DNA from: Sphaerochaeta sp032144095
Lineage (GTDB): Bacteria > Spirochaetota > Spirochaetia > Sphaerochaetales > Sphaerochaetaceae
Reading direction: 5' to 3'
Assembly (NCBI RefSeq): GCF_032144095.1
Contig: NZ_JAVSNJ010000010.1
Location: 26,246 to 90,245, forward strand
Length of the DNA stretch: 64,000 nt
Shown: piece after piece, positions 18,604-27,414 of the stretch
Position numbering within the stretch: position 1 is the first letter of the stretch
How the letters are laid out: each line of letters opens with the position of its first letter
Position numbers and translations under genes: made by a program
The notes under the pieces: generated by a model
Database searches by the model: none
What the model saw: the letters and a program-made list of their open reading frames with translations, nothing else
Told to the model about the DNA's origin: nothing

Positions 18604-19179
18604 ATGCCGATACTCAAAGCAATTGAAACACGGAGGGCCTATAGGGCCCTATCCACCAAGCCCATCGAGAAGGAAGTGCTGCTTCGCCTTGCAGAGGCAG
18701 CGCACCTGAGCCCATCCAGCCTCAACAGCCAACCTTGGCGCATGATTACCGTTACCGACCCTACCATCCTGGCCTCCTTGAAGGGGACCCTTACCCCTGG
18801 AAACTACTGGGCCAAGAAGGCCCCTGCCATCACAGCCTTTGTCACCAACCCAGCTTGGGGGCTTACCATGGGCGGCGTTGCCTACACCCCCTTTGAACTG
18901 GGGATGGCGGCCATGGCCTACCAGGTCCAGGCGGTTGCAGAAGGTCTCTTTGTGCACCCCATCGCAGGCTTCAATGTACAGGCAGCAAAAGCTGTTCTGG
19001 GCATCAGGGAAGAGGACACCCTACAGACACTGGTCATTCTGGGCTATCCAGGACCACTGGATGGTCTCAACGAGAAGCATCTGGAGAGCGAAAAAGCACC
19101 AAGGGTCAGGAAAAACCTTGATGAGGTAGCATCCTTTGACAGGTGGAATGAAAAACTGCTACCCAAGCAGAAAGAGTAG
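18604..19179 (+). CDS. Nitroreductase family FMN oxidoreductase
   Basis: 191-residue flavin reductase. The N-terminal ETRRAYRALSTKPIEKE and SPSSLNSQPWR segments are typical FMN-binding features of the NfsB/FRase fold, which uses NAD(P)H to reduce nitro compounds, quinones or flavins. AAGGAG precedes ATG 18604, about 55 bases after the GGDEF/EAL gene, which might read into it. A terminator follows at 19205. The physiological substrate is unknown. Confidence 0.88.
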   Translation: MPILKAIETRRAYRALSTKPIEKEVLLRLAEAAHLSPSSLNSQPWRMITVTDPTILASLKGTLTPGNYWAKKAPAITAFVTNPAWGLTMGGVAYTPFELGMAAMAYQVQAVAEGLFVHPIAGFNVQAAKAVLGIREEDTLQTLVILGYPGPLDGLNEKHLESEKAPRVRKNLDEVASFDRWNEKLLPKQKE

Positions 19180-19204
19180 GTACTCTCCCATCCAACAAAC
19201 CAAG

Positions 19205-19230
19205 CCCTCCTATTAGACAGGAGGGTTTTC
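19205..19230 (+). terminator. Terminator after nitroreductase
   Basis: Perfect 7-bp stem CCCTCCT / AGGAGGG with a seven-base loop and TTTT after it. Confidence 0.7.
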
Positions 19231-19235
19231 ATTCT

Positions 19236-19368
19236 GTTCTTACTGGATGGGAAGAGGGATTTTAGAAGGGCAGAGACCCTGTTCACCACTCTACCGAAGC
19301 CCTACAGTTTCCAATACAGCGATGAGGTCATGAAGGAATACCAGATCCCTATTGTCACACTCCCATAA
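19236..19368 (+). pseudogene. Possible gene remnant at the edge of the AT-rich operon
   Basis: An open stretch ending in TAA at 19366-19368 reads with protein-like composition (AETLFTTLPKPYSFQY, then KEYQIPIVTLP) but has no credible start or ribosome site. It may be the tail of a gene truncated when the neighbouring operon arrived, or a chance open frame. No family recognised. Confidence 0.2.
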
Positions 19369-19370
19369 TA

Positions 19371-19414
19371 GAAAAAAGCTAACCGTCTCTCCAATGTTGG
19401 GAAAAGGTTAGCTT
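19371..19414 (-). terminator. Terminator of the sugar-acid operon
   Basis: Perfect 9-bp stem AAGCTAACC / GGTTAGCTT (19376-19384 with 19406-19414), followed on the minus strand by a T run read from the A tract at 19372-19377. It lies about 27 bases beyond the stop of the DapA-type gene. Confidence 0.78.
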
Positions 19415-19440
19415 ATGATGATCATCAAATCCTGAAATTC

Positions 19441-20343
19441 CTATGCCAAAAGGCCCATTCCTAACAACACTTTCTGTAATTGTGCCCTCTCCTCATCAGT
19501 CAAAGGACCGCAAGGTGCTGTAGTAATCCCAGCAGGGATACCAATCATATGGAGAGCCTCCTTAATTACCGAAGGAAACGTTCCAAGAGAAAAAGCAAGG
19601 CGTAGAGGGGCAAGTGCATACTGCGCTTCCAGTGCCCCCTGCAGATCACCTTGCATGTATTTCTCATAGATATCAACGACGATGGCTGGAGCAACGTTTG
19701 CGCAGGCAGCAATTGCCCCAGTAGCTCCATACACAAAACCTGCCAGTATCTGGGTGTCCCTTCCTTGCAGTACATGAAAATGGGAGAGATGGCGGGTACG
19801 GCGAATATATTCTCCCGTCAACGTAAAATCGCCTGAACTATCCTTGATCCCGATGATATTCTGACAATCGGTAGCAAGTTTCACACAAGTATCAACAGGA
19901 ATTCCCACTCCAGTCCTGGGTGAGTTGTTATACAAAATAATCGGGAGGTCAGTACTTTCGGCAATGGCCTTATAATGTGTATACAACTCTTTTGGGGAAG
20001 GGGAGATAAACATTGGAGTGAGGACAGATACAGCATCAACACCGCATCGTTCAGCCATTTTTGTCAGCTGGATACTCTCTCGGGTTGTGATATCATTTGT
20101 TCCTGCATATACAGGAATTTTTCCAGCAACTTCATCCACAGTAGCTTCGATGAGTTTCTGTTTTTCTTCCATAGACAGAGCATAGAACTCCCCCGTCGAG
20201 CCAATAACAAATATGCCATGCACACCATTATCAAGCTGGTAACGAATTAGTTTCCTCAAACTGACCAAATCTACTTCTTCTGAATTTTTTAGCGGAGTAA
20301 CCAATGCAGGGATTATTCCCCGCGGAACAAAGTTTTTATACAT
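19441..20343 (-). CDS. DapA-family aldolase/lyase, probably for a 2-keto-3-deoxy sugar acid
   Basis: 300-residue class I aldolase barrel. GSTGEF (substrate carboxylate loop), LYNNSPRTG (catalytic Tyr) and IGIKDSSGD (Schiff-base Lys) are all seen. The family includes dihydrodipicolinate synthase, N-acetylneuraminate lyase and keto-deoxy-sugar-acid aldolases. Position after an enolase-superfamily dehydratase and a sugar transporter argues for cleavage of a 2-keto-3-deoxy acid to pyruvate plus an aldehyde rather than lysine synthesis; this is inference. ATG 20343 has AGAGG about eight bases upstream; a longer frame to 20430 overlaps the preceding gene. Last gene of the operon, followed by a terminator. 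Confidence 0.9.
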   Translation of the reverse strand: MYKNFVPRGIIPALVTPLKNSEEVDLVSLRKLIRYQLDNGVHGIFVIGSTGEFYALSMEEKQKLIEATVDEVAGKIPVYAGTNDITTRESIQLTKMAERCGVDAVSVLTPMFISPSPKELYTHYKAIAESTDLPIILYNNSPRTGVGIPVDTCVKLATDCQNIIGIKDSSGDFTLTGEYIRRTRHLSHFHVLQGRDTQILAGFVYGATGAIAACANVAPAIVVDIYEKYMQGDLQGALEAQYALAPLRLAFSLGTFPSVIKEALHMIGIPAGITTAPCGPLTDEERAQLQKVLLGMGLLA

Positions 20344-20372
20344 GAGACATCCTCTTATGGTAGTGTAACGGT

Positions 20373-21485
20373 CTAGAAAGTCTGGAAATGACGGTATGAT
20401 TCTTCTTTCATGGCATCCATATCCACACAAAGTCCCAAACCGGGAGTATCAGGCAGTATGAGATATCCATCTTCCACACTGAAGGATTCCGTAAAAAATC
20501 GTTCTTTCAACTCCAAATTCTCTACGCTAAACTCTTGGATGTAGAAGTTAGGGCTGGTTGCATCCACCATCGCTGAAGCTATCGTACCTACTGGTCCACC
20601 AGAATTGTGCGGAGCAAATTTCAAGAAATACGATTCAGCCATGGTTGCCATTTTCTTGGTCTCCAGAATACCCCCACAGTGGGTCAAATCCGGTTGAATG
20701 ATCGATAGATACCCATCCTCGTAGATCTGCCTATGGCTGAAACGGGTAAAGTACCTTTCCCCTGCTGCAATGGGAAGAAGCGAGAGTTTTGACAACTTGA
20801 GATATCCTGCCCTGTCATCTGGGTGCATTGGTTCTTCCAGGAACATAGGAGAGTAGGCTTCTGCACCTTTGGCAAACATGAGCGAACCGTCAAAAGAAAG
20901 ACTTCCATGAAGTTCAATCCCTAATTCTATTGAATCTCCGACAGCTTCACGGACAGCTTTCAAACAGGCAAGTCCCTTTTGTACGGTCACTCTCTCTGAA
21001 TCCCCTTTTGCTGCTGCTTTGAGAGGATCCCATTTGAGTGCCTTAAAGCCCTGGGCCACACAGTCTTTCGCTGCTTGCGCAAACTCATCTATCGTTCGTG
21101 CTTGCATGAACCAGGTATTTGCATACAACAGAATTTTGTCTTGCAGTTTACCACCCAGGAAATTATAGACAGGAATACCAGCTTTTTTCCCTATGATATC
21201 CCAGAGGGCTGTTTCGATACCGCTGATGGCGGAATTAAAGACTGCACCATTTCTCCAGGCATCCTTCAGGAATGCGTTTTGGAAAAACTGTTCAATCTGA
21301 AAGGGGGATGTACCGATCAACATAGGCTTGAGATGATGCTCAATAGCCTCTGTCACTGCCATTTCCTTGTTTCTGATCGTCGCTTCACCAATACCGGAAA
21401 TACCTTCGTCTGTCTCGACAATAACAAAAATCAGGTTTCTCCAAACAGAGAAATGTTTATACGTTTTTATATCAGTAATCTTCAT
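20373..21485 (-). CDS. Enolase-superfamily sugar-acid dehydratase (mandelate racemase type)
   Basis: 370-residue enzyme. The N-terminal capping domain (MKITDIKTYKHFSVWRN) is followed by a barrel with ALKWDPLKA, GIELHG, FLEEP and AAGERYF, which supply the metal ligands of the mandelate racemase/galactonate dehydratase group, and QPDLTHCGGI with a later FAPHNSGGP histidine. Such enzymes abstract a proton alpha to a carboxylate and eliminate water from aldonic or aldaric acids. ATG 21485 follows GGAGG. It sits between the GntR repressor and the aldolase, giving a two-step route from sugar acid to pyruvate. The exact acid cannot be read from sequence. Confidence 0.9.
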   Translation of the reverse strand: MKITDIKTYKHFSVWRNLIFVIVETDEGISGIGEATIRNKEMAVTEAIEHHLKPMLIGTSPFQIEQFFQNAFLKDAWRNGAVFNSAISGIETALWDIIGKKAGIPVYNFLGGKLQDKILLYANTWFMQARTIDEFAQAAKDCVAQGFKALKWDPLKAAAKGDSERVTVQKGLACLKAVREAVGDSIELGIELHGSLSFDGSLMFAKGAEAYSPMFLEEPMHPDDRAGYLKLSKLSLLPIAAGERYFTRFSHRQIYEDGYLSIIQPDLTHCGGILETKKMATMAESYFLKFAPHNSGGPVGTIASAMVDATSPNFYIQEFSVENLELKERFFTESFSVEDGYLILPDTPGLGLCVDMDAMKEESYRHFQTF

Positions 21486-21516
21486 TTTTTCCTCCAGCAC
21501 CCTTTCATTGAATTTG

Positions 21517-22164
21517 TTATTTTTTAGGAACGACACCCTTTGCTGTACTTCGAATATGCTCAACCAGGGCGGCCTCTGCAGCTTCAGGTTTTCTCTGTTT
21601 CACAAGATTCAGGATTTCTCTATGTTCAACCCTTCCCTTCTCACGTTCTACATCAGTAATCAGAGCTTTGCTCCGTATGGTGTAATCAAAAGACATAAGT
21701 CTTTCAATGAGAACATACAGATAGGTATTACGAGCCGACATCCGTAGTTTCCTATGGAATTGAGCATTCTGTTTGACAAGGGTTACCACATCACCATTTT
21801 TTATCGCTTCCTCGCCCTCATCGAGAATCTGTTCCATCATCTGGATATCTTCATCAGTAGCATTCTTTGCAGCCAGATAGACAGCAGCTCCCTCTAAAGC
21901 AGAGCGGAGAATTGAAATGTCTGAAAGACTTTGGTAGGCAAGATCAGAAATCATTGTCCCCGATCGTGGCTTCGTTATCAGTAGTCCTTCCGATTGCAAA
22001 ATCTTAAATGCTTGTTTTACCGGAGTAGCACTAACCTCCAACTTTTCAGAAATACTAGAAACAGAAATTTTCTGACCTACACCTAATTCACCTGACATAA
22101 TACTTTTTCGGATGGAATCAGCTACTTGATCGGAGATTGGGAGAGGGGTCTCAATTCGTTTCAT
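21517..22164 (-). CDS. GntR-family (FadR/FCD) transcriptional regulator
   Basis: 215 residues: N-terminal winged helix (ISEKLEVSATPVKQAFKILQ, then KPRSGTMI) and a C-terminal all-helical FCD effector domain with the metal-ligand-like pattern of LRSALEG, QFHRKLR and HREI. Such regulators usually repress sugar-acid catabolic operons and are released by a pathway intermediate. It is encoded inside the operon between the permease and dehydratase genes, consistent with autoregulation; the palindrome at 25322-25345 is the best operator candidate. The ribosome site is weak (AAGG). Confidence 0.9.
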   Translation of the reverse strand: MKRIETPLPISDQVADSIRKSIMSGELGVGQKISVSSISEKLEVSATPVKQAFKILQSEGLLITKPRSGTMISDLAYQSLSDISILRSALEGAAVYLAAKNATDEDIQMMEQILDEGEEAIKNGDVVTLVKQNAQFHRKLRMSARNTYLYVLIERLMSFDYTIRSKALITDVEREKGRVEHREILNLVKQRKPEAAEAALVEHIRSTAKGVVPKK

Positions 22165-22180
22165 TACATCTACCTTCTTA

Positions 22181-23011
22181 TCATTGTTTTACACTGCCAG
22201 CTGTTAATCCAGCAAAGAAATATTTCTGAAAAAACAAGAAGATTATAATTAGTGGGATAGAACCAAGCAAGCTCGCAGCCATCATCTCATTCCAGTTAAT
22301 TTTCGTATCTTCAATCATTTGTCCTATCCCAATAGGCACTGTCTTCATCAGATCTGTAGTAGTAAGGACCAACGCAAACTGAAATTCATTCCAACTGTTG
22401 ATAAAAGCATATATGGCAGTTGACGCAAGGCCTGGGAGGCTCAGGGGAAGAATAATCCTTGAAAACGTCCTAAATTTACCTAGACCATCTATACTCGCAG
22501 CATCATCAAGGTCCTTGGGAATAGTCTCAAAATAACTATGCATCAACCAGGTACAAAGGGGGACCTGAAATGACATATACACAAGAACCAATCCAAGATG
22601 TGTATTTATCAACTGGTATGTCTTGAGAATCCTGAAATAGGGAATCAACATAATTACCGATGGAAACATCTGGGTTACCAAAACGAATCCCAGAAATCCT
22701 GCCTTCCCTTTAAATTCAAATCTTGATACGCCAAAACCCGCAAACGTAGCAACGAACAAAGTTAAAAAAGTAGAGGCGACAACAATAATCACACTATTCT
22801 TGAAGAAAACCCCGAACGAATAATCCTTGAGCACGGTGCGATATGCTGCCAATGAGGGAGCATGGGGAATCAAGGAAGGAGGAATCTCAAAGGTTTCCGG
22901 TACACTTTTCAAGGATGTAATCACCATCCATAAAACAGGAACCAAAACCATAAGACACCCTACCAATAGAATTATGAAAGACCCAATGGGAAATGCATCA
23001 TGTTTCTTCAT
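22181..23011 (-). CDS. Carbohydrate ABC transporter permease (MalG-like)
   Basis: 276-residue permease with a first span SFIILLVGCLMVLVPVLW and the ATPase-docking loop DDAASIDGLG near residue 157. It pairs with the 23013 product; the genes are separated by a single base, suggesting translational coupling. It transports the substrate delivered by the 24000 binding protein. No ATPase gene occurs in this operon, so it probably also uses a shared one. Confidence 0.93.
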   Translation of the reverse strand: MKKHDAFPIGSFIILLVGCLMVLVPVLWMVITSLKSVPETFEIPPSLIPHAPSLAAYRTVLKDYSFGVFFKNSVIIVVASTFLTLFVATFAGFGVSRFEFKGKAGFLGFVLVTQMFPSVIMLIPYFRILKTYQLINTHLGLVLVYMSFQVPLCTWLMHSYFETIPKDLDDAASIDGLGKFRTFSRIILPLSLPGLASTAIYAFINSWNEFQFALVLTTTDLMKTVPIGIGQMIEDTKINWNEMMAASLLGSIPLIIIFLFFQKYFFAGLTAGSVKQ

Positions 23012-23012
23012 A

Positions 23013-23903
23013 TTAATACCCTTTGGAGTTCTTGAATTTTCTTTGTAGCAGACTTATCACAATCACAATGATAAATACGTATACAGCCCTAGTTGCCGAT
23101 TCACCGAAGCGCATATATTGGAAACCTGTTTTGTATATGTCAATGCTGACAACATTTGTTGCATCAACTGGACCGCCATAGGTCAAGTTCCATATCAACG
23201 TAAAATGCTTGAAACTCCACATGCTTTCCAGCATGACCGTTGTAGAGAGAACTGGAGCAATCCCTGGTAGTGTTACATGTAGAAACTTTCCGATCCTTCC
23301 ACATCCATCAATTTCTGCAGCTTCGTAGAGATCCTGTGAAACCGTTTGCAAGGCAGCCATGAGCATGACAACCATAAAGGAAAACCCCTTCCAGATACTT
23401 ACAAGAATCACTGCCCCCATAGCAGTAGATGAGTTGCTCAACCATTCAACAGGAGCCTTTATCATGTTCAGGCCTAGCAGAAGGTGGTTGATCAAGCCAT
23501 AGTTAGTATTGTAGAGCCATTTCCACAGCAACCCAATGACCACATCAGGGAAAAACCATGGCAACACGATAATCGACCTGAACAAGGGTTTGAACGGGAT
23601 TCGTTTGTCTACAAGAATTGTAGCAAAAAGCAAACCCAGGAATGTCCTGCCGGCTACGGTACCAAAGGTAAAAATAAGGGTCTTCACGATCGATCGCCCA
23701 AAATTCTCATCAGTCAGCAATCGAACATAGTATTTAAGCCCAATGAATTTCCATTTGTTGACAAGATTTGTATCAAAGAAACTAATCCCTATACCATAGA
23801 GCATCGGATACACAATCATTGCAACAAGAACAAATAGGGCTGGAAAAATAAAAATATATCCCAGTGAATTCTGGCGCAATCTATCTGTGGTATTCTTAAT
23901 CAT
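23013..23903 (-). CDS. Carbohydrate ABC transporter permease (MalF/UgpA-like)
   Basis: 296-residue permease with a first span YIFIFPALFVLVAMIVYPML and EAAEIDGCG in the cytoplasmic docking loop. ATG 23903 follows GAAGGA by six bases; a TTG two codons upstream is less likely. Partner of the 22181 product; preceded by the binding-protein gene with a strong stem-loop between. Confidence 0.93.
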   Translation of the reverse strand: MIKNTTDRLRQNSLGYIFIFPALFVLVAMIVYPMLYGIGISFFDTNLVNKWKFIGLKYYVRLLTDENFGRSIVKTLIFTFGTVAGRTFLGLLFATILVDKRIPFKPLFRSIIVLPWFFPDVVIGLLWKWLYNTNYGLINHLLLGLNMIKAPVEWLSNSSTAMGAVILVSIWKGFSFMVVMLMAALQTVSQDLYEAAEIDGCGRIGKFLHVTLPGIAPVLSTTVMLESMWSFKHFTLIWNLTYGGPVDATNVVSIDIYKTGFQYMRFGESATRAVYVFIIVIVISLLQRKFKNSKGY

Positions 23904-23957
23904 GTTCAATCCTTCGATCTGAAATAGGGAACTGGAATCGGTTTTAGTACATCAGCA

Positions 23958-23989
23958 ATCCATAGCTCTCCGAAAGGAGAGCTACGGAT
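23958..23989 (-). terminator. Intercistronic stem-loop after the binding-protein gene
   Basis: 14-bp stem with a single mismatch (arms 23958-23971 and 23976-23989; core TAGCTCTCC/GGAGAGCTA) and a four-base loop. No T run follows on the minus strand. It sits between binding protein and permease, where such hairpins commonly protect the upstream mRNA or reduce downstream expression. Confidence 0.6.
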
Positions 23990-23999
23990 AAAAAACACA

Positions 24000-25307
24000 T
24001 TACTTATTATTATCGATTATTTTCTGAATTTCTCGTCCTGCAGCCTGCACCTCTTTGGTTGCATCCAATGCTGGGTTAAGTATCAGTTTCTGATAGGTCC
24101 TTCCCAATACATTCTTAACTTCTGCATAATATGGTGCATTGGGAGCCTGTTCCATCGCCTTAAAGCCTGCAACGAAACCTTCAAACAATGGAGTGTTCAA
24201 ATATTCTGAATCTGAAATTGCATCATTGGTACAAGGAATACGGCCAGTGACCTCTACCCATTTTATCGCATTCTTCTTACTACTGACAAACTTCACAAAC
24301 TTGACGGCAGCTTCTTTATGCTTACTGGAAGGATTGACGGACCAGCCCAAGATGGAACTAGGTGTATAGGAGGTCACCCCGGATGGGACAATAACACTTC
24401 CGATCTTTCCCTTAAGCCCAGGATTTGCGCTAAAAATCTTTCCAACTGAGTTTGAACCCGCAATCAACATACCAATTTGTTCGGCAGCCAAAAGATTCAC
24501 GTTTTCATTGAAGCTATTTTCCAATGCACCGGCTGGTACGACATTGTCAACATTCTTAAGGTTGGTAAAATACTTAAATGCTTCAACACTTGCAGGAGAA
24601 CCAATATCGGTCTTCCATGTTCCATCCTGGAAATAGAGTTCTTTCGCTCCAAAGCCGCGTAGGATCATGACAAATCGGGTTTGCCCAGAATCGTCATTGG
24701 TTCCGATCATTCCAAATCCCCAGCGGTCAACAAGGGAATCCTTATTGGTATCGGCAGTGAGGGCTTTTGCAGCTAGGCGCATCTCTTCGAGAGTCTTTGG
24801 AGCAGAAATTCCCTTCTCCTCCAACCAGTCTTTTCGGAAAATCAATGCATTGGGACCAGAATACCATGGATAGAGAACAAGCTTATTTTCCATGGTTGAG
24901 CCAATTCTTACAGACTCTGTGATATTTTCGAGCTCAGCCTTGGTCATGTATGGGGTAAGGTCTTCGCAGATACCCATATCATACAGTTGCCCAATTATGT
25001 TTTCTGTATTGACAAACACATCTGGCAAAGAACCGGCAGCAGCAAGGGTGGTGATCTTCGTAAGCGCCTGGTTCATAGGAACACCTGTTACTTCGAGTTT
25101 AATTTCAGGATTCAATCTCATGAATTCATCAAAGAACTCTTGTGCCAGTGGGCCTTCAGGATTTTGTGTTGTAGCAGTCGTAAGTATTGTAAGTGTGATA
25201 GGCCCAGCTTCCTTCACTACCTGTTGTGGGGTCTCTTTAGAACCGGCACCAAAGGCAAGAAAAGCACAGACACAAAAAAGACTGACTAGCATGGTAAATT
25301 TCTTCAT
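24000..25307 (-). CDS. Sugar ABC transporter substrate-binding protein
   Basis: 435-residue family 1 binding protein. MKKFTMLVSLFCVCAFLAFG is an export signal; the mature region begins around AGSKE. A calcium-loop-like segment DTNKDSLVDRWGFGM is typical of this family. ATG 25307 has AGGAG seven bases upstream, and the frame upstream of it overlaps the promoter. First gene of the six-gene operon on the minus strand (binding protein, two permeases, GntR, dehydratase, aldolase), transcribed from the promoter at 25357-25385. The ligand is probably a sugar acid or a glycoside releasing one, judged only from the downstream enzymes. Confidence 0.92.
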   Translation of the reverse strand: MKKFTMLVSLFCVCAFLAFGAGSKETPQQVVKEAGPITLTILTTATTQNPEGPLAQEFFDEFMRLNPEIKLEVTGVPMNQALTKITTLAAAGSLPDVFVNTENIIGQLYDMGICEDLTPYMTKAELENITESVRIGSTMENKLVLYPWYSGPNALIFRKDWLEEKGISAPKTLEEMRLAAKALTADTNKDSLVDRWGFGMIGTNDDSGQTRFVMILRGFGAKELYFQDGTWKTDIGSPASVEAFKYFTNLKNVDNVVPAGALENSFNENVNLLAAEQIGMLIAGSNSVGKIFSANPGLKGKIGSVIVPSGVTSYTPSSILGWSVNPSSKHKEAAVKFVKFVSSKKNAIKWVEVTGRIPCTNDAISDSEYLNTPLFEGFVAGFKAMEQAPNAPYYAEVKNVLGRTYQKLILNPALDATKEVQAAGREIQKIIDNNK

Positions 25308-25321
25308 CTTGTTCTCCTTTT

Positions 25322-25345
25322 TGGTATCTGGGATCCCAGATACCA
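25322..25345 (-). promoter_or_regulatory. Perfect 24-bp palindrome, likely GntR operator
   Basis: Twelve-base arms meeting with no spacer; the outer half-site is TGGTATC/GATACCA and the centre GGGATCCC. It lies just downstream of the -10, roughly +5 to +28 of the predicted transcript and upstream of the ribosome site, a standard repressor position. The mRNA could also fold here. Confidence 0.65.
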
Positions 25346-25356
25346 GTAATAAGACT

Positions 25357-25385
25357 AGTTTATTAACATTTATATAATCTGTCAA
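25357..25385 (-). promoter_or_regulatory. Promoter of the sugar-acid operon
   Basis: Perfect TTGACA at 25385-25380, a 17-base spacer and TAAACT at 25362-25357 on the minus strand, ahead of the binding-protein gene. Confidence 0.72.
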
Positions 25386-25528
25386 TCAAAATCTCATTCT
25401 TTTGAAAATGGGGACTTACCTCGTGAAATGAGGGCTCTTGGTAAAGAAACTCCACCCAATCCAACACAGATTCCTGTATTGGATAATCCAACATAACCTA
25501 TTTACATATAATGAAATAATCCTATATT

Positions 25529-26023
25529 TTACTCTGTCTTGCTGGCAAAGGCTTCTTTTGTCCCCAGACGGATAAGGGCATCCCCTGTCAAACGGTAGGT
25601 TGACCACTCATCCATGGGGAAAGCTCCAAGACGCTTGTAGAAGTCAATGCTTGGCTTGTTCCAGTCGAGGCATACCCACTCCACCCTTGCACACCCCTGC
25701 CTGACCGCAAGGGAGCAGACATGCTCGATAAGGGCCTTGCCATAGCCCTTGCCCCGGAAAGGTCGTTGGATATAGAGGTCCTCTATGTAGAGGCCGCAGC
25801 GTCCCTGCCAGGTTGAGTAGTTGTAGAAGTAGAGGGCGAAGCCAATGGGTTTTTCATCCTCGCAACAGAACAGTACCGTAGCCTTCTTTTCCACAAACAA
25901 CCACCGGTCCATCTCCTGTAGGGTTGCAACCACTTCCTGTTCCAGTTTTTCATATGCTGCCAATTCGATGATAAACGAAAGGATCTGTGGAAGTTCCTCC
26001 CGTGTTGCGCTCCTGATTGTCAT
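25529..26023 (-). CDS. GNAT family N-acetyltransferase
   Basis: 164-residue acetyltransferase with the acetyl-CoA loop RGKGYGKALIEHV near residue 95 and LYIEDLYIQRPFRG before it; the pattern resembles spermidine/diamine acetyltransferases (SSAT-like), so a polyamine or amino-group substrate is plausible but unproven. The ATG at 26023 shares a base with the stop of the upstream MFS gene (TGATG), so the two are translationally coupled; a GTG at 26026 is an alternative start. Confidence 0.85.
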   Translation of the reverse strand: MTIRSATREELPQILSFIIELAAYEKLEQEVVATLQEMDRWLFVEKKATVLFCCEDEKPIGFALYFYNYSTWQGRCGLYIEDLYIQRPFRGKGYGKALIEHVCSLAVRQGCARVEWVCLDWNKPSIDFYKRLGAFPMDEWSTYRLTGDALIRLGTKEAFASKTE

Positions 26024-27336
26024 CACTGTAGGTGTACGATCTCCTTTTCAATAACCTGGTTCAGCCTCTCCTCTTCCGTGACAATGACCTCACTCTCCTT
26101 GAGGAAGGTACTGCCCATCATGGCAGCAAACAGCAGGGCAGCAAGGCCAGAGAGCAACTGCCCTGCATACTGGCCACGGCTTACCAGGGTGATGATCAAA
26201 ATCAGGGCACCACTGGCTTGGGAGAACAACAGCAACAGGGCCTGGATGATCTCCTCGGATATGCCATGTCCAAGTTCTGCTGCATACTGGCTTCCTATGG
26301 GAATGGAGCTGAGCAGGCAGAAGCCGATGATAAAGGCACCTAGCAAAGCAAAGACCTGGTTTCCCCACAAGAGGGAGCCAAGGTCTTGGCTAAAGACCAA
26401 CAACAGAACCCCTGGGATGGAACAGAGGTTGCAGAAGACAAAGAAGGCCTTGCGTTTTCTCCACCTGTCAGATAGCGAGGGAAGCACTATTGCCCCTATC
26501 ATCCCCCCGACGAGCAATACGATGCCCAGTCTCCCATCGGAATCCGGGAAACCCAAGATCTCACTTATCGTATCAATCTTCACCAGCAAGGTAATGAGCA
26601 CACCCCATCCTACAGAAAAGATGATCATCAGCCCTCTGAGTGAGGGAATCTTGTTCATGGCCTTGAAGGAGTTGAGAAAGGATACGCTCGGTTCACGCTG
26701 CAGGATGGAAGAAGGAGAGGGTGGGTTTTCCCGAATCAAAAAAGCAGCGGCAATGGCGAAGACCGAACAGAGGGCGGCATACATGCCCATCATGGCCTCT
26801 ATGCCGCTGCCATAGTTCGGGGCATTGGCTTTCGTCACTACCATAAGGGGAGAGAGAAACATCACTATTCCCAAGGAGAAGTATTGGGCTGCGGAGGCCA
26901 TGCCTACAGCCATACCCCGCTCCCGGATGGGAAACCAGCGAGAGACTATCTCGGTGATGCTGTTGAGCACCAGGGCCTGTGCCAAAGCAAGGATAAGCTG
27001 GCAGAACAATACTATGGAGAAGTTGGAGAGATAAATCCATTTTCCAAGGGCGCCAAAGACTATCATCCCTGCGGCGATACGGATGCTGACCGTAATTCCC
27101 AGGCGATGGATCACATAGGAGGCAGGGATGCTACCCACAACGAATATCAGAAGGTATGCAAGGGAGAGGAACTCCACAGGATTGGAAAATATGCTGGATA
27201 CCTGACCCTGGTAGTAGATGTTCACCACCCTCCCGACAGGGGAGAGGTTCATCCACTGCATCCCTACTGCAAGCAACAGAGCCATGAGGCCAATGAGGAT
27301 GAGCCATCGATACCGGTATGCCTTTACACTTTTCAT
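26023..27336 (-). CDS. Major facilitator superfamily transporter
   Basis: 437-residue inner-membrane protein with about twelve hydrophobic segments, starting with YRWLILIGLMALLLAVGM, and the loop SRWFPIRERGMAVG typical of MFS carriers. Substrate unknown; general layout resembles metabolite/organic-ion carriers. No ribosome site precedes ATG 27336. Instead TATCAT ends six bases before it, so the message may be leaderless. Coupled to the downstream acetyltransferase by a TGATG overlap and divergent from the nitroreductase at 27415. Confidence 0.87.
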   Translation of the reverse strand: MKSVKAYRYRWLILIGLMALLLAVGMQWMNLSPVGRVVNIYYQGQVSSIFSNPVEFLSLAYLLIFVVGSIPASYVIHRLGITVSIRIAAGMIVFGALGKWIYLSNFSIVLFCQLILALAQALVLNSITEIVSRWFPIRERGMAVGMASAAQYFSLGIVMFLSPLMVVTKANAPNYGSGIEAMMGMYAALCSVFAIAAAFLIRENPPSPSSILQREPSVSFLNSFKAMNKIPSLRGLMIIFSVGWGVLITLLVKIDTISEILGFPDSDGRLGIVLLVGGMIGAIVLPSLSDRWRKRKAFFVFCNLCSIPGVLLLVFSQDLGSLLWGNQVFALLGAFIIGFCLLSSIPIGSQYAAELGHGISEEIIQALLLLFSQASGALILIITLVSRGQYAGQLLSGLAALLFAAMMGSTFLKESEVIVTEEERLNQVIEKEIVHLQ

Positions 27337-27342
27337 TGCCCC

Positions 27343-27371
27343 ATGATAGAGCAGAAATTCCTATTTGTATA
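27343..27371 (-). promoter_or_regulatory. Promoter for a leaderless MFS transcript
   Basis: TATACA at 27371-27366, a 17-base spacer and TATCAT at 27348-27343 on the minus strand; six bases separate the -10 from ATG 27336, so transcription should begin at or near the start codon. Confidence 0.5.
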
Positions 27372-27378
27372 TCGGCTA

Positions 27379-27408
27379 TTGGCATAACTCTCATCCTGTT
27401 GCTATACT
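27379..27408 (+). promoter_or_regulatory. Promoter for a leaderless nitroreductase transcript
   Basis: TTGGCA at 27379-27384, an 18-base spacer and TATACT at 27403-27408; six bases later comes ATG 27415. No ribosome site exists between. Confidence 0.65.
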
Positions 27409-27414
27409 CCTGCT

